From IMG/VR virus record IMGVR_UViG_3300046758_000611, positions 62,001 through 126,000 of that record: a DNA stretch of 64,000 bases; one strand, 5' to 3'. Below are positions 47,893-56,505 of this stretch, in pieces; positions within the stretch are counted from its first letter, which is position 1, and every line of letters begins with the position of its first letter. The position numbers and the translations under genes are program-made. The DNA is from a virus. The notes under the pieces were generated by a model. The model did not search any database and was not told the DNA's origin. It saw nothing but the letters and a program-made list of their open reading frames with translations.

Positions 47893-48746
47893 TTATTTTA
47901 TCAATACATTTATTTCCATTTGAAATGAAACGATTCCAACGAATCGTTAATTCAATAAATTTAAATTTAAAATATACGAGATGTGAAGAACTACTCGTTC
48001 ATGCTACTCTAAATAAAAATTCTAATATTCTTGAACACGAGTATGATGTTGACGAAGTCTTCATCAATCTTATGAAAACTATAAATTGCGATGTATTTTA
48101 TGAAATCAAAAACGAAGTAAATTTTTTAGGAGTAAATGAACATAGACGAAAAACCATACAACTATCAGACAAAGATGATTACATCATTTATATAGATAGT
48201 GATCTTATATTCAACGACAGAATACTAGCAAATCAAATTATTGCAATAGATTATTTAAAAAACAAAAATGACTACTTTATAGTAACCCCAAATACAATTA
48301 GATTGTGGGATAAAACATGGGATATAATTACACATGAAAAGTACCTAACTGAATCATTTGAATTCCACAGAAACGCAAACTTTTACGATATAGTAAATCA
48401 AAACTATGGAAAAATATATCTAGAGAAAATAAACAAATTTAAATGGGGTGGGGGGTGGTTTAATTGTTTTTCAGCAAATCTGCTTAAATTGATAAAAATC
48501 CCAACTTCATTTAAAGGTTATGGGCCAGATGACACATTTGTCATGGAGTGTTGTAATATATTAAAAAAAGAAGGAGAGAACGTATCACAATATATTATGA
48601 AAAACATGATTGTATGTGAGGATATAAAAATTGATTCAAAAAAATATTTCAAGAAAAAAACAAAAAATTTCAGAGAATTGTGCAATAAAAACTTTAATAA
48701 AGAGTTATCAAATTTTTATATTTCTTATAAAAAAGAAATAATTTAA
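47889..48746 (+). CDS. GT-A-type glycosyltransferase
   Basis: A 285-residue protein. The ATG at 47889 overlaps the TGA of the previous gene (ATGA), so that start is preferred over the TTG at 47871. 'DYIIYIDSDLIFNDR' (about 98-112) is the D-x-D metal/nucleotide site, and 'WGGGWFNCFSANLLKLIKIP' then 'FKGYGPDDTFVMECC' form the acceptor loop. It is the last of the five plus-strand glycosyltransferases. Acceptor unknown. Confidence 0.65.
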   Translation: MIILSIHLFPFEMKRFQRIVNSINLNLKYTRCEELLVHATLNKNSNILEHEYDVDEVFINLMKTINCDVFYEIKNEVNFLGVNEHRRKTIQLSDKDDYIIYIDSDLIFNDRILANQIIAIDYLKNKNDYFIVTPNTIRLWDKTWDIITHEKYLTESFEFHRNANFYDIVNQNYGKIYLEKINKFKWGGGWFNCFSANLLKLIKIPTSFKGYGPDDTFVMECCNILKKEGENVSQYIMKNMIVCEDIKIDSKKYFKKKTKNFRELCNKNFNKELSNFYISYKKEII

Positions 48747-48751
48747 TATAT

Positions 48752-49555
48752 ATGTGTATGAAGAAACGGCAAATTTTAACATTTGTGGTGGTGAGTTTAA
48801 CTTTAACATTTACACAGGGTTGTGTAACAATTCCCTGGGGGTTGAAAGATGACAGAATTAAAATCAATTCTGACATAGAAAAAAAAGACACAGAACTTAG
48901 CCGTCATCTTAAATCTTATGTAACAGGAACTGTTGAAACACTGTCGTATGTAGATAATAAAAACAAAACACAACAAGTTGCATTAAATTTAGCACAAAAG
49001 GCACAAGAAATTGTAGGACTCCCAGACCCAGGGGACAAAATCAATGTAATTGATGTAATAAACAAAAACGGAGTTGCACTTGAGAACCTAGAAGACAGAA
49101 ATGCAGATGTAATAAGTTTATCTAGGCAAAAACAGGTCCTAGGACATGAACTAAGTGACACAGAAGATAAACTCATAGAACTGGGTGAGGCATCGAGAAC
49201 AGAAGATAATTTTTTTGCAAAAGCATGGGGTTGGTTAAAAACTACATTTGGCATATTAGGTGCAATTGCTATATTAATAATTGGAGGTCCTGCAATTTTA
49301 CCTATTTTGGGGCAAATAATTGCGTGGGTAGTTACAAAAATACCAGGACTTGTAGGTTGGATGGGTCTTACGAGTTTTTCGTTAACAAAGAATATTATCA
49401 AGGGAGTGCATGATGCAAAAGAAAAAATAAAAATGGCAGACGAAGAACGGAAGTTTTCAAAGAATGAAGTTCTTGACTTATTTAAATCAAATCTTGGCAA
49501 CTCAACAAACCACTCCGACAAGAATATAATCAGCAGAATAAAAAGAAAGTTCTAA
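48752..49555 (+). CDS. Putative exported membrane protein with Cys after signal peptide
   Basis: A 267-residue protein; the ATG at 48758 is an alternative start. The N-terminus (KKRQILTFVVVSLTLTFTQG then Cys) is a signal peptide with a weak lipobox, so it may be a lipoprotein. A coiled-coil stretch (about 55-145) follows, then a long hydrophobic region (about 158-200, 'FGILGAIAILIIGGPAILPI' and 'GQIIAWVVTKIPGLVGWM') that could span the membrane once or twice, and a charged C-terminus. Topology recalls spanin or holin-like proteins, but no family is recognised. Its stop overlaps the ATG of the next gene (TAATG). Confidence 0.55.
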   Translation: MCMKKRQILTFVVVSLTLTFTQGCVTIPWGLKDDRIKINSDIEKKDTELSRHLKSYVTGTVETLSYVDNKNKTQQVALNLAQKAQEIVGLPDPGDKINVIDVINKNGVALENLEDRNADVISLSRQKQVLGHELSDTEDKLIELGEASRTEDNFFAKAWGWLKTTFGILGAIAILIIGGPAILPILGQIIAWVVTKIPGLVGWMGLTSFSLTKNIIKGVHDAKEKIKMADEERKFSKNEVLDLFKSNLGNSTNHSDKNIISRIKRKF

Positions 49556-50181
49556 TGAAAGAAATACTTGTAGAGAATAAAAAATTTAAAGGTGATCCAG
49601 AAAAATTTAAAGGAAGTCGTGACGATAACGCACTTGGGTTCGGCTGGAGGCCTGGTCAGGAAGAAACAACAATAACTATAAATAATTGCGAAATAGATGC
49701 TAACGGAGTAGCAGAGGGTCTTAAATTAAGTTATTGTAAAAATGTAAAAGTTACCAATTGTACAATAATAGGTGGGTACGAAGATTGCGTAGATATTGTG
49801 CGTGGTTCAAATATAGTATTTCATAAATGTAAGTTTATAGCAAATAACACAAAACATCATTTCACAATAAAGTGTAATGTAGATGGTGTTAAAATAATAG
49901 ATTGTGAATTTATAAATGAATTTAATAATATATTAGATGGTGCTTGCGTTGATTTAGGAAACTGGGGAGATTATGATGTGGACATACTTCCCAAAACAAA
50001 GAACATAGAAATTGTAAATTGCAAATTAACAAATTTTAGAAAATTTAAAAAAATCATAACAAGAAGATTATATGCAGAAACACCGTGTGTAAAAAGTGAA
50101 GGGTTTGCACTTAATATTCCAAAAATCTTTGTTTCTTTGTTTTTTTCATATAAAAGGTTTGAAAGTAAACAAAAAAAATAG
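49555..50181 (+). CDS. Right-handed beta-helix protein (pectate-lyase-like)
   Basis: A 208-residue protein with successive beta-helix turns of about 22 residues: 'TTITINNCEIDANGV', 'NVKVTNCTIIGGYEDCVDIV', 'NIVFHKCKFIANNT', 'GVKIIDCEFINEFNN' and 'NIEIVNCKLTNF', with a Cys or Asn at the same turn position each time. Such folds occur in polysaccharide lyases and tailspikes, but this one has no signal peptide and no obvious catalytic pair. The C-terminal 45 residues (after 160) are basic. It may bind or cut a glycan made by the neighbouring genes. Confidence 0.6.
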   Translation: MKEILVENKKFKGDPEKFKGSRDDNALGFGWRPGQEETTITINNCEIDANGVAEGLKLSYCKNVKVTNCTIIGGYEDCVDIVRGSNIVFHKCKFIANNTKHHFTIKCNVDGVKIIDCEFINEFNNILDGACVDLGNWGDYDVDILPKTKNIEIVNCKLTNFRKFKKIITRRLYAETPCVKSEGFALNIPKIFVSLFFSYKRFESKQKK

Positions 50182-50243
50182 TTTTCTTTATTATACTTAT
50201 AAAAAAGGTTATATCGCATTATTAAACATGGAGATTGCGTTAT

Positions 50244-51119
50244 ATGAAAATAGGAGTTGTGGGAAATGGGTTTGTGGGTCATGCAATGACATTGCTGAGA
50301 CCTTATGTGGATGTACTTGTGTGGGATATAGTTCCAGATAAAAGAGATCCACAAACATTAGATATTGAAACGTTTGTAGAAGAGTCGGAAATAATTTTTG
50401 TTGCCGTTCCCACACCAATGAATTCAGACGGAAGTGCTAATTTAAATATAGTAAGAGCAGTTTGCGAAGAAATTCAAGCAATTGATGATGAAAAATATAT
50501 TGTACTTCGTTCTACTGTACCACCCGGAACAAGTGAAGAATTAGATGTAGCATTTATGCCAGAGTTTCTTACTGAAAAAAACTGGAAGGATGATTTTAAA
50601 AATTGCAATCAATGGATACTTGGTTCAACCGATCCATTCTTATATGAAAAAATGAAAAGAATGTTTGAACTTGCATATAATGATGGAAATGGTGCGATTG
50701 TAAACAAAGAATTAATTCAATGCAAACCAAGTGAAGCAGAAATGATAAAATACTTGAAAAATGTATTTTTAAGTGTAAAGGTCGGTTTCTTTAATGAACT
50801 TGAATCAATTTGCTCAGAGATGGACATTAATTATGAAAATGTTCGTTGTATTGCAACAGAAGACCCTAGAATTGGAAACGGACACACAAAAGTTCCCGGA
50901 CACGATGGTCTTCGTGGATTTGGGGGAACGTGTTTTCCAAAAGATACGAATGCACTTGCAAACTTTGCAAATGAAAATTTCGTACCAACTCCTATACTTA
51001 ATGCAGTTATTAAACGAAACGAAGAAGTAGACAGACCTGAAAAAGACTGGATGGCAGACAAAGGGAGAGCAGTTTCTGCTGAAGTAAATCCCAACGAAAA
51101 GAAGAAAAAGACAACATGA
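50244..51119 (+). CDS. UDP-glucose/GDP-mannose dehydrogenase-like, short form
   Basis: A 291-residue NAD-dependent nucleotide-sugar dehydrogenase. The Rossmann start is 'KIGVVGNGFVGHAM' (G-x-G-x-x-G), then 'EIIFVAVPTPMNSDGSANLN', and the catalytic Cys lies in 'GLRGFGGTCFPKD' (about 239-251). These enzymes oxidise a sugar 6-OH to a uronic acid. Family members are usually 390-450 residues; this one ends about 40 residues after the catalytic Cys and so lacks the C-terminal nucleotide-sugar domain. The ATG at 50244 has GGAG 10 bases upstream, which rules out the TTG at 50235. Its end overlaps the DHH gene by 4 bases. Confidence 0.7.
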   Translation: MKIGVVGNGFVGHAMTLLRPYVDVLVWDIVPDKRDPQTLDIETFVEESEIIFVAVPTPMNSDGSANLNIVRAVCEEIQAIDDEKYIVLRSTVPPGTSEELDVAFMPEFLTEKNWKDDFKNCNQWILGSTDPFLYEKMKRMFELAYNDGNGAIVNKELIQCKPSEAEMIKYLKNVFLSVKVGFFNELESICSEMDINYENVRCIATEDPRIGNGHTKVPGHDGLRGFGGTCFPKDTNALANFANENFVPTPILNAVIKRNEEVDRPEKDWMADKGRAVSAEVNPNEKKKKTT

Positions 51120-52072
51120 AAAACATTGACTTCTTCAATGGAGATGCAGACGGAATAATAAGTCTACATCAGTACCGATTATTCTCACCGACTGATAGTG
51201 AATTATTTACTGGTGTTAAAAGGGATGTTAAACTTTTAAGACATTGCGTTGGGGTTAAAAACTGCAACTTAACGGTATTTGATGTATCACTATTATCTAA
51301 CATAGAATATGTAAAACAAATATTAAAAAAGAAAAATAAAATAAAATGGTTTGACCATCATGAACCGGGTGAAACAAAGTTAGGAAAAAACTTTTCAATA
51401 AAAGTAGACTCCGATCCCAATTGTTGTACAAATATATTAGTTGATAAATACATAGACGGGTTACACAGACCCTGGACAATATGTGGTGCGTTTGGAGATA
51501 ATTTACACGAACAGGCAGAAAAACTAAATCCTTGTTTTGACGAGCAGACAATGAATAAGTTAAAAGAAATTGGAGAAACACTAAATTACAATGGATACGG
51601 AAACAAAGAGTCTGATTTAACTGTACACCCAAAAAACGTATACCTTGATTTAAAACAATATGAATCACCGTTTCGTTACAGAAGCAAATCAGAAATATAC
51701 AATAAAATTTATACACAAATGAAGTCTGATGAAAAAGAACTAAATTCATCCGAAATTTTACATGAAACAAAAACAGGGAAAGTCATTTTGCTTCCAGACA
51801 CAAAAGCATCCATTAGGTACTCTGGTATATACAGTAACCAACAAACAACCGATAATCCCGATAAAGCATTTGCAATTCTTACATTAACAAACAATGATAA
51901 TTACCGAATAAGCATAAGGTCACCAAAAAACAATCCATACGGAGCAAGCAAGTTGGCATTGAGTTTTCCAACAGGAGGTGGTCGTGAAAAAGCAGCCGGT
52001 ATAAACGAATTACCAAAAACAGAACTTAAAAAATTTATTGAAACATTTGAAAATATTTATGGAAATGAATAA
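51116..52072 (+). CDS. DHH/DHHA1 phosphoesterase (NrnA/RecJ-like)
   Basis: A 318-residue protein. Motif I is 'FFNGDADGIISL' (about 6-17), the DHH motif is 'IKWFDHHEPGE' (about 76-86) and the DHHA1 domain carries 'GGGREKAAGI' (about 291-300), where relatives have GGGH..A.G. Such enzymes cleave nano-RNA, pAp or single-stranded DNA using manganese. The replaced histidine in the DHHA1 motif (R for H) may affect substrate contact. It starts within the end of the dehydrogenase gene and its stop overlaps the start of the 43-residue ORF (ATGAATAA). Confidence 0.65.
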   Translation: MKNIDFFNGDADGIISLHQYRLFSPTDSELFTGVKRDVKLLRHCVGVKNCNLTVFDVSLLSNIEYVKQILKKKNKIKWFDHHEPGETKLGKNFSIKVDSDPNCCTNILVDKYIDGLHRPWTICGAFGDNLHEQAEKLNPCFDEQTMNKLKEIGETLNYNGYGNKESDLTVHPKNVYLDLKQYESPFRYRSKSEIYNKIYTQMKSDEKELNSSEILHETKTGKVILLPDTKASIRYSGIYSNQQTTDNPDKAFAILTLTNNDNYRISIRSPKNNPYGASKLALSFPTGGGREKAAGINELPKTELKKFIETFENIYGNE

Positions 52073-52196
52073 ACAAAAAAAAGTATTTATTAAAACAAAA
52101 AAACCTAGTATAATATTCCTTAATAAATCAATAAATTATAAACAACCAACACAAACTGAAATATCTAAACAAGATTTAGCGGATAGGTGGGGATAG
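52065..52196 (+). CDS. 43-residue small ORF coupled to DHH and cupin genes
   Basis: The ATG at 52065 overlaps the stop of the DHH gene (ATGAATAA), and the TAG at 52194 lies 3 bases before the ATG of the cupin gene. The 43-residue protein is strongly basic at the N-terminus (MNKQKKVFIKTKKP) and ends LADRWG. No family is recognised. Exact stop-start couplings at both ends favour a real small gene or a coupling leader, but with AT-rich sequence the alternative is a chance open frame in a 127-base spacer. Confidence 0.45.
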   Translation: MNKQKKVFIKTKKPSIIFLNKSINYKQPTQTEISKQDLADRWG

Positions 52197-52199
52197 ATT

Positions 52200-52571
52200 A
52201 TGAGAAATCAAGATGAAAGTATAAGACCTTGGGGAAATTATGAAATTCTATTAGACGCAGAATACTGCAAAGTCAAACGTATCTTTGTAAAACCAGGACA
52301 AAGATTAAGTTATCAATACCACCACAAACGACAAGAAGCATGGACGGTTGTTAGTGGTGTTGCGAGAATAACTTTAGACGATGTCACAGAAGATTATAAA
52401 CCAGGAGAAACGGTTTTAATTCCTATTGGAGCAAAACACCGCATGGCAAATCCAAGTGGTACAGAAGATATGATTTTAATTGAAGTTCAAACAGGAACTT
52501 ATTTTGGTGAAGATGATATTGTCAGAGTCCAAGATGATTATGATCGTCCAGAAAAACACGAATCAAATTAA
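52200..52571 (+). CDS. Cupin, mannose-6-phosphate isomerase type II-like
   Basis: A 123-residue single cupin. The sequence follows the ManC/ManA C-terminal cupin closely: 'RPWGNYEILLDAEYCKVKRI', 'KPGQRLSYQYHHKRQEAWTV' with metal-binding His and Glu (about 41-47), and 'PIGAKHRMANPS' with the second His. It isomerises fructose-6-P to mannose-6-P in relatives, feeding GDP-sugar synthesis. It lies between the DHH gene and an HxGH nucleotidyltransferase, consistent with a sugar-nucleotide role. Confidence 0.75.
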   Translation: MRNQDESIRPWGNYEILLDAEYCKVKRIFVKPGQRLSYQYHHKRQEAWTVVSGVARITLDDVTEDYKPGETVLIPIGAKHRMANPSGTEDMILIEVQTGTYFGEDDIVRVQDDYDRPEKHESN

Positions 52572-52575
52572 AATT

Positions 52576-52983
52576 ATGAAAACCGTAGCAGTTAGTGGAT
52601 ACTTTGACCCAATTCATGTGGGTCATTTAGAATATCTTGAGTTGGCAAAAAAACTTGGTGATCGTCTTGTTGTTATTGTAAACAACAATCATCAATGTGT
52701 TCTTAAAAAAGGCAAACCATTTATGGATGAAGCAGACCGAGTAAAAATCGTAGAAGCACTCGGAATAGTTGATGAAGTTTTTCTCAGTATCGATGGAGAC
52801 AAAAGTGTATGTGCTTCTCTTGATGCAATTAAACCCGACATCTTTGCAAATGGTGGAGATAGAAGCACAGGTGAAGTACCCGAAAGTGTTATTTGCAAAA
52901 AGCATGGCATTGAAATGGTCGATGGACTTGGTGATAAAATTAGAAGTTCAAGTGATTTGACTGGCTTAAAAGAAAAGAAGTAG
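52576..52983 (+). CDS. HxGH nucleotidyltransferase (RfaE C-domain/cytidylyltransferase-like)
   Basis: A 135-residue protein; the frame is open upstream to 52480 but the ATG at 52576, 4 bases after the cupin stop, starts the domain exactly. 'SGYFDPIHVGHLEYLELAKK' contains the HxGH motif, and 'IFANGGDRSTGEVPES' (about 94-109) fits the second motif (family R-S-S-S/T seen later as 'KIRSSSDLT'). Such enzymes join a sugar- or polyol-phosphate to AMP or CMP; heptose-1-P adenylyltransferase and glycerol-3-P cytidylyltransferase are the closest types. The substrate is undecided. Confidence 0.75.
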   Translation: MKTVAVSGYFDPIHVGHLEYLELAKKLGDRLVVIVNNNHQCVLKKGKPFMDEADRVKIVEALGIVDEVFLSIDGDKSVCASLDAIKPDIFANGGDRSTGEVPESVICKKHGIEMVDGLGDKIRSSSDLTGLKEKK

Positions 52984-53002
52984 TTCCTATCTATTTATTT
53001 GT

Positions 53003-53908
53003 ATGAATAAAGTCTTGATAACGGGTGGTGCTGGTTTTGTTGGAACTGCACTTATACGCAAACTTATACGAAAGTACAAGAATATTCAGATCATCAGCAT
53101 TGACAATTATAGTAGTGGATTTGAAAGCAATCATATAAAAAGTAAAAAAGTAACGTATCTTAATAAGGATACTCAAACTTTGATTCCGAAAAAATTTGAT
53201 GCAAACAATACCAAGATGGATATTGCAGATGCCTTCGAACCAGATGTTGTCTTTCACTTCGGTGAGTTCTCACGAATCGTAACGAGTTTTGATGCGTTTG
53301 ATAATTGTTGGGACTATAATATGCAAGGAACTAAAATGGTTCTTGATTATTGCGTAGCAAAAAAGGCAAAGTTAATTTATAGTGCAAGTTCAAGTAAATT
53401 TGGAAACGATGGCAAAGACGAAAATCTTTCTCCATATGCTTGGATGAAAGCAAAAATGGTTGAACTTATTAAAAACTATTCAGACTGGTTTGATTTAAAA
53501 TACGAAATAACATACTTTTACAATGCGTACGGTCCTGGACAAGTAAGAACAGGAGATTACGCAACCGTGATAGGAATATTCGAAGAGCAATATTCCAAAG
53601 GAGAACCACTTACAGTTGTAGAACCAGGTGAACAATCAAGAGACTTTACCCATGTTGATGATATCGTAAATGGAGTTGTGTTAGCAGCCGTCAAAGGTCA
53701 ACAATGTGAATATCCACTTGGAACAGGAATTCCACACAAAATAATTGATGTTGCTAAACTGTTCAATCATAAACATATTATGATACCAGAAAGACGTGGT
53801 GAGAGATTCTACGGAAAAGCAATTCCATCTCTAACCTACCAACATCTTGGTTGGAACGCAAAAATTAAACTAGAAGATTATATCAAAAAAATAGTTGACG
53901 CCAAATAA
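53003..53908 (+). CDS. NAD-dependent sugar epimerase/dehydratase (extended SDR)
   Basis: A 301-residue extended SDR. The glycine motif is 'ITGGAGFVGTALIRKL' (about 6-21), the catalytic Tyr-Lys is in 'SPYAWMKAK' (Y-x3-K, about 146-154), and 'GPGQVRTGDYATVIGIFEEQ' with 'GEQSRDFTHVDDIVNGV' belong to the substrate lobe. Close to UDP-glucose 4-epimerase and related enzymes. With the cupin and nucleotidyltransferase upstream it probably makes a nucleotide-activated sugar for the glycosyltransferases. Confidence 0.85.
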   Translation: MNKVLITGGAGFVGTALIRKLIRKYKNIQIISIDNYSSGFESNHIKSKKVTYLNKDTQTLIPKKFDANNTKMDIADAFEPDVVFHFGEFSRIVTSFDAFDNCWDYNMQGTKMVLDYCVAKKAKLIYSASSSKFGNDGKDENLSPYAWMKAKMVELIKNYSDWFDLKYEITYFYNAYGPGQVRTGDYATVIGIFEEQYSKGEPLTVVEPGEQSRDFTHVDDIVNGVVLAAVKGQQCEYPLGTGIPHKIIDVAKLFNHKHIMIPERRGERFYGKAIPSLTYQHLGWNAKIKLEDYIKKIVDAK

Positions 53909-53929
53909 ATTTGTTTATATAATATATAG

Positions 53930-55216
53930 ATGAATTTTAGAAATGTTGAACTTGAATATCCTAAGCCGTTTCACAACGGAAAGAAGTGGGTCTATGCGGA
54001 TAGTCCAATTTACGACAACTTATTAAATTGCTTTTGGGAAACACAACATCCAGAAGACTCATATAAAGATTCACCTAGATTACGTGATCCGTTTAGAAAA
54101 ATAAACAATATGACGAATCAGAAACTTCTTGGTCATAAAGAAGATACATACGAAAAAGTTGATTGGGTGGAAGATGAAAATGGAATTATTCGTGCTTGTA
54201 TTTTATATTTTGATATTCCAAAAATGCACTCTAAGAAAAAGAAAATAGTAAGTTTTACAGGTCGTGAAATTACTTTAAGTGCAAATGATGCGTATATTCA
54301 AGAAGTTGCTTGCTATCCTGGTTACGAAGAATGGTTAGGTAAACTAATTAAAAAGCACGAAGCAAAAGGAAACTTCTTTGAAGAAGGAGTTACAGTCATT
54401 GAATGTGATATGCAACTCAAAAGAATTCGTGAACTTCTTGCATCTATTGGTTATACACGAAAAGATAATCTTATCAGCAGTTTCGCAGATATGTATGGAT
54501 TTTGGTTTAAAGGTGGTGAATACCCACACATAGATCCTGCACAAGAAATTGCCTTACAAAGATTAGCAATGCCGGGTGTTCCAAATCCTAAGAAAATCAT
54601 GGAACAATTAAATAAAGTAAGTTCCGAGTTTTCTAATCATTATTCAAATTACAATAAAAGTGATTCGTGGTCAGGAGTAACAGTATCTGGTTATGGAGGC
54701 GAATGGGATTTTATTATCAAACCAAGTGAAATGAACAACAAGTGGAAAAAGAATAATTCAGAGAAATTAAAATGGAAAGTAGAAGATACTCCACTTCGTG
54801 CAAAACTACCTGCCGTAGAAGAATATTTAAAACTTCTTCCTTATGAATTTGAAAGAATTAGAATTCTTAAACTTGCTGGTGGTGAGGGAGAGTTACAACG
54901 ACACACAGACCGTCAAGACAAAGAAGCAGGTATTTCGGACAACCAATGGGCAAGAGTTCATTTTCCAATTCAAACAAATCCAAAAGTACAATTCACACTT
55001 TGGAACACAGACGGAACAAAAACGGTTGACAAAATGAAAGAAGGAGAATTGTGGTATCTTGATATGAGGAAACCACATACTGCATTTAATGGTGGATCAC
55101 AGGATCGTTATCATCTGGTTGTTGATTTAAAAGCAAATCAAAACTTTAGAGATTGGTTGGTTGAAAGTAGCAAGTTGTATCCACCCACCAAAGATGCTGA
55201 CAATTATATTGAATGA
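53930..55216 (+). CDS. Aspartyl/asparaginyl beta-hydroxylase-like 2OG-Fe(II) oxygenase
   Basis: A 428-residue protein. The C-terminal double-stranded beta-helix domain (about 310-410) has the iron-binding H-x-D in 'GELQRHTDRQDKE' and the distal His in 'DMRKPHTAFNGGSQDRYHLV', with the 2OG-binding Arg following. The N-terminal 300 residues are unrecognised. Aspartyl-hydroxylase-like enzymes hydroxylate peptides or small molecules; here the target could be an amino acid, sugar, protein or base. Its TGA overlaps the ATG of the next gene (ATGA). Confidence 0.7.
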   Translation: MNFRNVELEYPKPFHNGKKWVYADSPIYDNLLNCFWETQHPEDSYKDSPRLRDPFRKINNMTNQKLLGHKEDTYEKVDWVEDENGIIRACILYFDIPKMHSKKKKIVSFTGREITLSANDAYIQEVACYPGYEEWLGKLIKKHEAKGNFFEEGVTVIECDMQLKRIRELLASIGYTRKDNLISSFADMYGFWFKGGEYPHIDPAQEIALQRLAMPGVPNPKKIMEQLNKVSSEFSNHYSNYNKSDSWSGVTVSGYGGEWDFIIKPSEMNNKWKKNNSEKLKWKVEDTPLRAKLPAVEEYLKLLPYEFERIRILKLAGGEGELQRHTDRQDKEAGISDNQWARVHFPIQTNPKVQFTLWNTDGTKTVDKMKEGELWYLDMRKPHTAFNGGSQDRYHLVVDLKANQNFRDWLVESSKLYPPTKDADNYIE

Positions 55217-55683
55217 AAATTTCAGAAGAACGACTGCAAACTATGTATGAGTTAGCAGGTTTAAATAAACAAACTCTACATGATGCTCTTCGTATCATGG
55301 GAAAAAAGCATCTTAAAACAAAGTTGATGAAAGAAGGATGGACACACGACAATCCAACTAAAAACTATTGTTATGTAATTGCAGAATTTGTTTATTATTA
55401 TTTATCACCAAGAGGGTCTAAACCATATAAGTTACCTGGCATACCAGGAGACGATGGATTGCATCGTTTTATTATGTGGCCAGATTATTCTGTTGTGGAT
55501 TTGGCAGTTGACCAATTTCCTAATTTTGAAGATGTAGATTATACAAAAGCAAAAATATGCTATTTTATGGTAAATACATTCGGAGTACCTGGACCATCAA
55601 AACGAACAAGAATTTTAGCAGAACTCATGGGATATGAGTTATCAGAAGAACGAGCAATTAAAGTAAATACAAAATCATGGTAA
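55213..55683 (+). CDS. Protein of unknown function with possible Cys-His-Asp triad
   Basis: A 156-residue protein. The arrangement 'NYCYVIAEFVYYYL' (Cys53), 'GDDGLHRFIMWP' (His84) and 'YSVVDLAVDQF' (Asp96/100) resembles the order of a papain- or NlpC-like Cys-His-Asp site, although spacing is short. It may be a small thiol protease, amidase or transglutaminase-like enzyme. Its role in the cassette is unknown. It overlaps the next gene by 1 or 7 bases, depending on which start is used. Confidence 0.45.
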   Translation: MKISEERLQTMYELAGLNKQTLHDALRIMGKKHLKTKLMKEGWTHDNPTKNYCYVIAEFVYYYLSPRGSKPYKLPGIPGDDGLHRFIMWPDYSVVDLAVDQFPNFEDVDYTKAKICYFMVNTFGVPGPSKRTRILAELMGYELSEERAIKVNTKSW

Positions 55684-56504
55684 TGTTATCAAAATTTATA
55701 GAATCAGTATACGAAGACAACACAGGTAATATGTGGAGTGAAGATCAATTGTTAAATTTGGTTAAAGATTGGGAAGACCCAAATCCAAAACCTATTATTA
55801 TGAACTACGAAGGAATTGATGTGGTTAGAGATGATCTTCTAAATCACGGTAGTAAAATTCGTTTCGTAGATAAACTTATTCGTGAAACTTCTGCAAAAGA
55901 AATTGTATTTGGGTGTTGCCCTGCAACAGGTTATGCACAAATATCTTTACCAGCAGTTGCACAGAAATACAACAAAAAAGTTGTATTGTTTATGGCAAAA
56001 CGCAATCCAGAAAACTATCATGAATATCAAAAAAGAGGAATGGACTTGGGTGCTATATACGAGTGGGTAAATATGGGAATGTTATCAGTTACAAAATCAA
56101 GAGCAAAAAAATATGTAGCAGAGGACCCAGAAAATAGAATGGAATTTCCAATCGGATTAGAACACCCAACGGTTGTAGCAAGTATTATTAAAGTTGCAAG
56201 AAATGCTTTATCCGAAAATCCACCAAGTGAAATTTGGAGTGTTGGATCAAGTGGAACAATTAGTCGTGGTTTACAACTTGCTTTTCCTGAGATACCTGTT
56301 AATGTAGTATCTGTTGGACACAAAATGAACGAAAGAGAAATAGGACGAGCAAAATATTACAGATCAGAATATCAGTTTGATAAGGCAATAAAGGAAAATG
56401 AAATGCCACCATTTCCATCTGCCCCAACATATGATGCCAAAGCATGGAAGTTTGTAAAAGAACACGCAAAAGAAGGTGCTTTGTTTTGGAATGTAGGTGC
56501 ATAA
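55677..56504 (+). CDS. PLP fold-type II enzyme, ACC-deaminase/D-cysteine-desulfhydrase-like
   Basis: A 275-residue protein. 'GIDVVRDDLLNHGSKIRFVD' (about 46-65) matches the PLP-lysine region of this family, where relatives read 'KRDD...GGNK.RKL'; Lys61 would carry PLP. 'FGCCPATGYAQISLPAVAQK' and 'SVGSSGTISRGL' fit the substrate and phosphate-binding loops. It is shorter than ACC deaminases (about 340). Two starts are possible, ATG at 55677 or the TAATG-coupled ATG at 55683. Such an enzyme would act on an amino acid, for deamination or beta-elimination. Confidence 0.55.
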   Translation: MVMLSKFIESVYEDNTGNMWSEDQLLNLVKDWEDPNPKPIIMNYEGIDVVRDDLLNHGSKIRFVDKLIRETSAKEIVFGCCPATGYAQISLPAVAQKYNKKVVLFMAKRNPENYHEYQKRGMDLGAIYEWVNMGMLSVTKSRAKKYVAEDPENRMEFPIGLEHPTVVASIIKVARNALSENPPSEIWSVGSSGTISRGLQLAFPEIPVNVVSVGHKMNEREIGRAKYYRSEYQFDKAIKENEMPPFPSAPTYDAKAWKFVKEHAKEGALFWNVGA

Positions 56505-56505
56505 T

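Noticed and set aside
48916-49521. A 201-residue minus-strand frame opposite the exported membrane protein
   Set aside because: It is antisense to a gene with a signal peptide and coupled start; its Ser/Phe-rich composition is the shadow of a Lys/Glu-rich gene.
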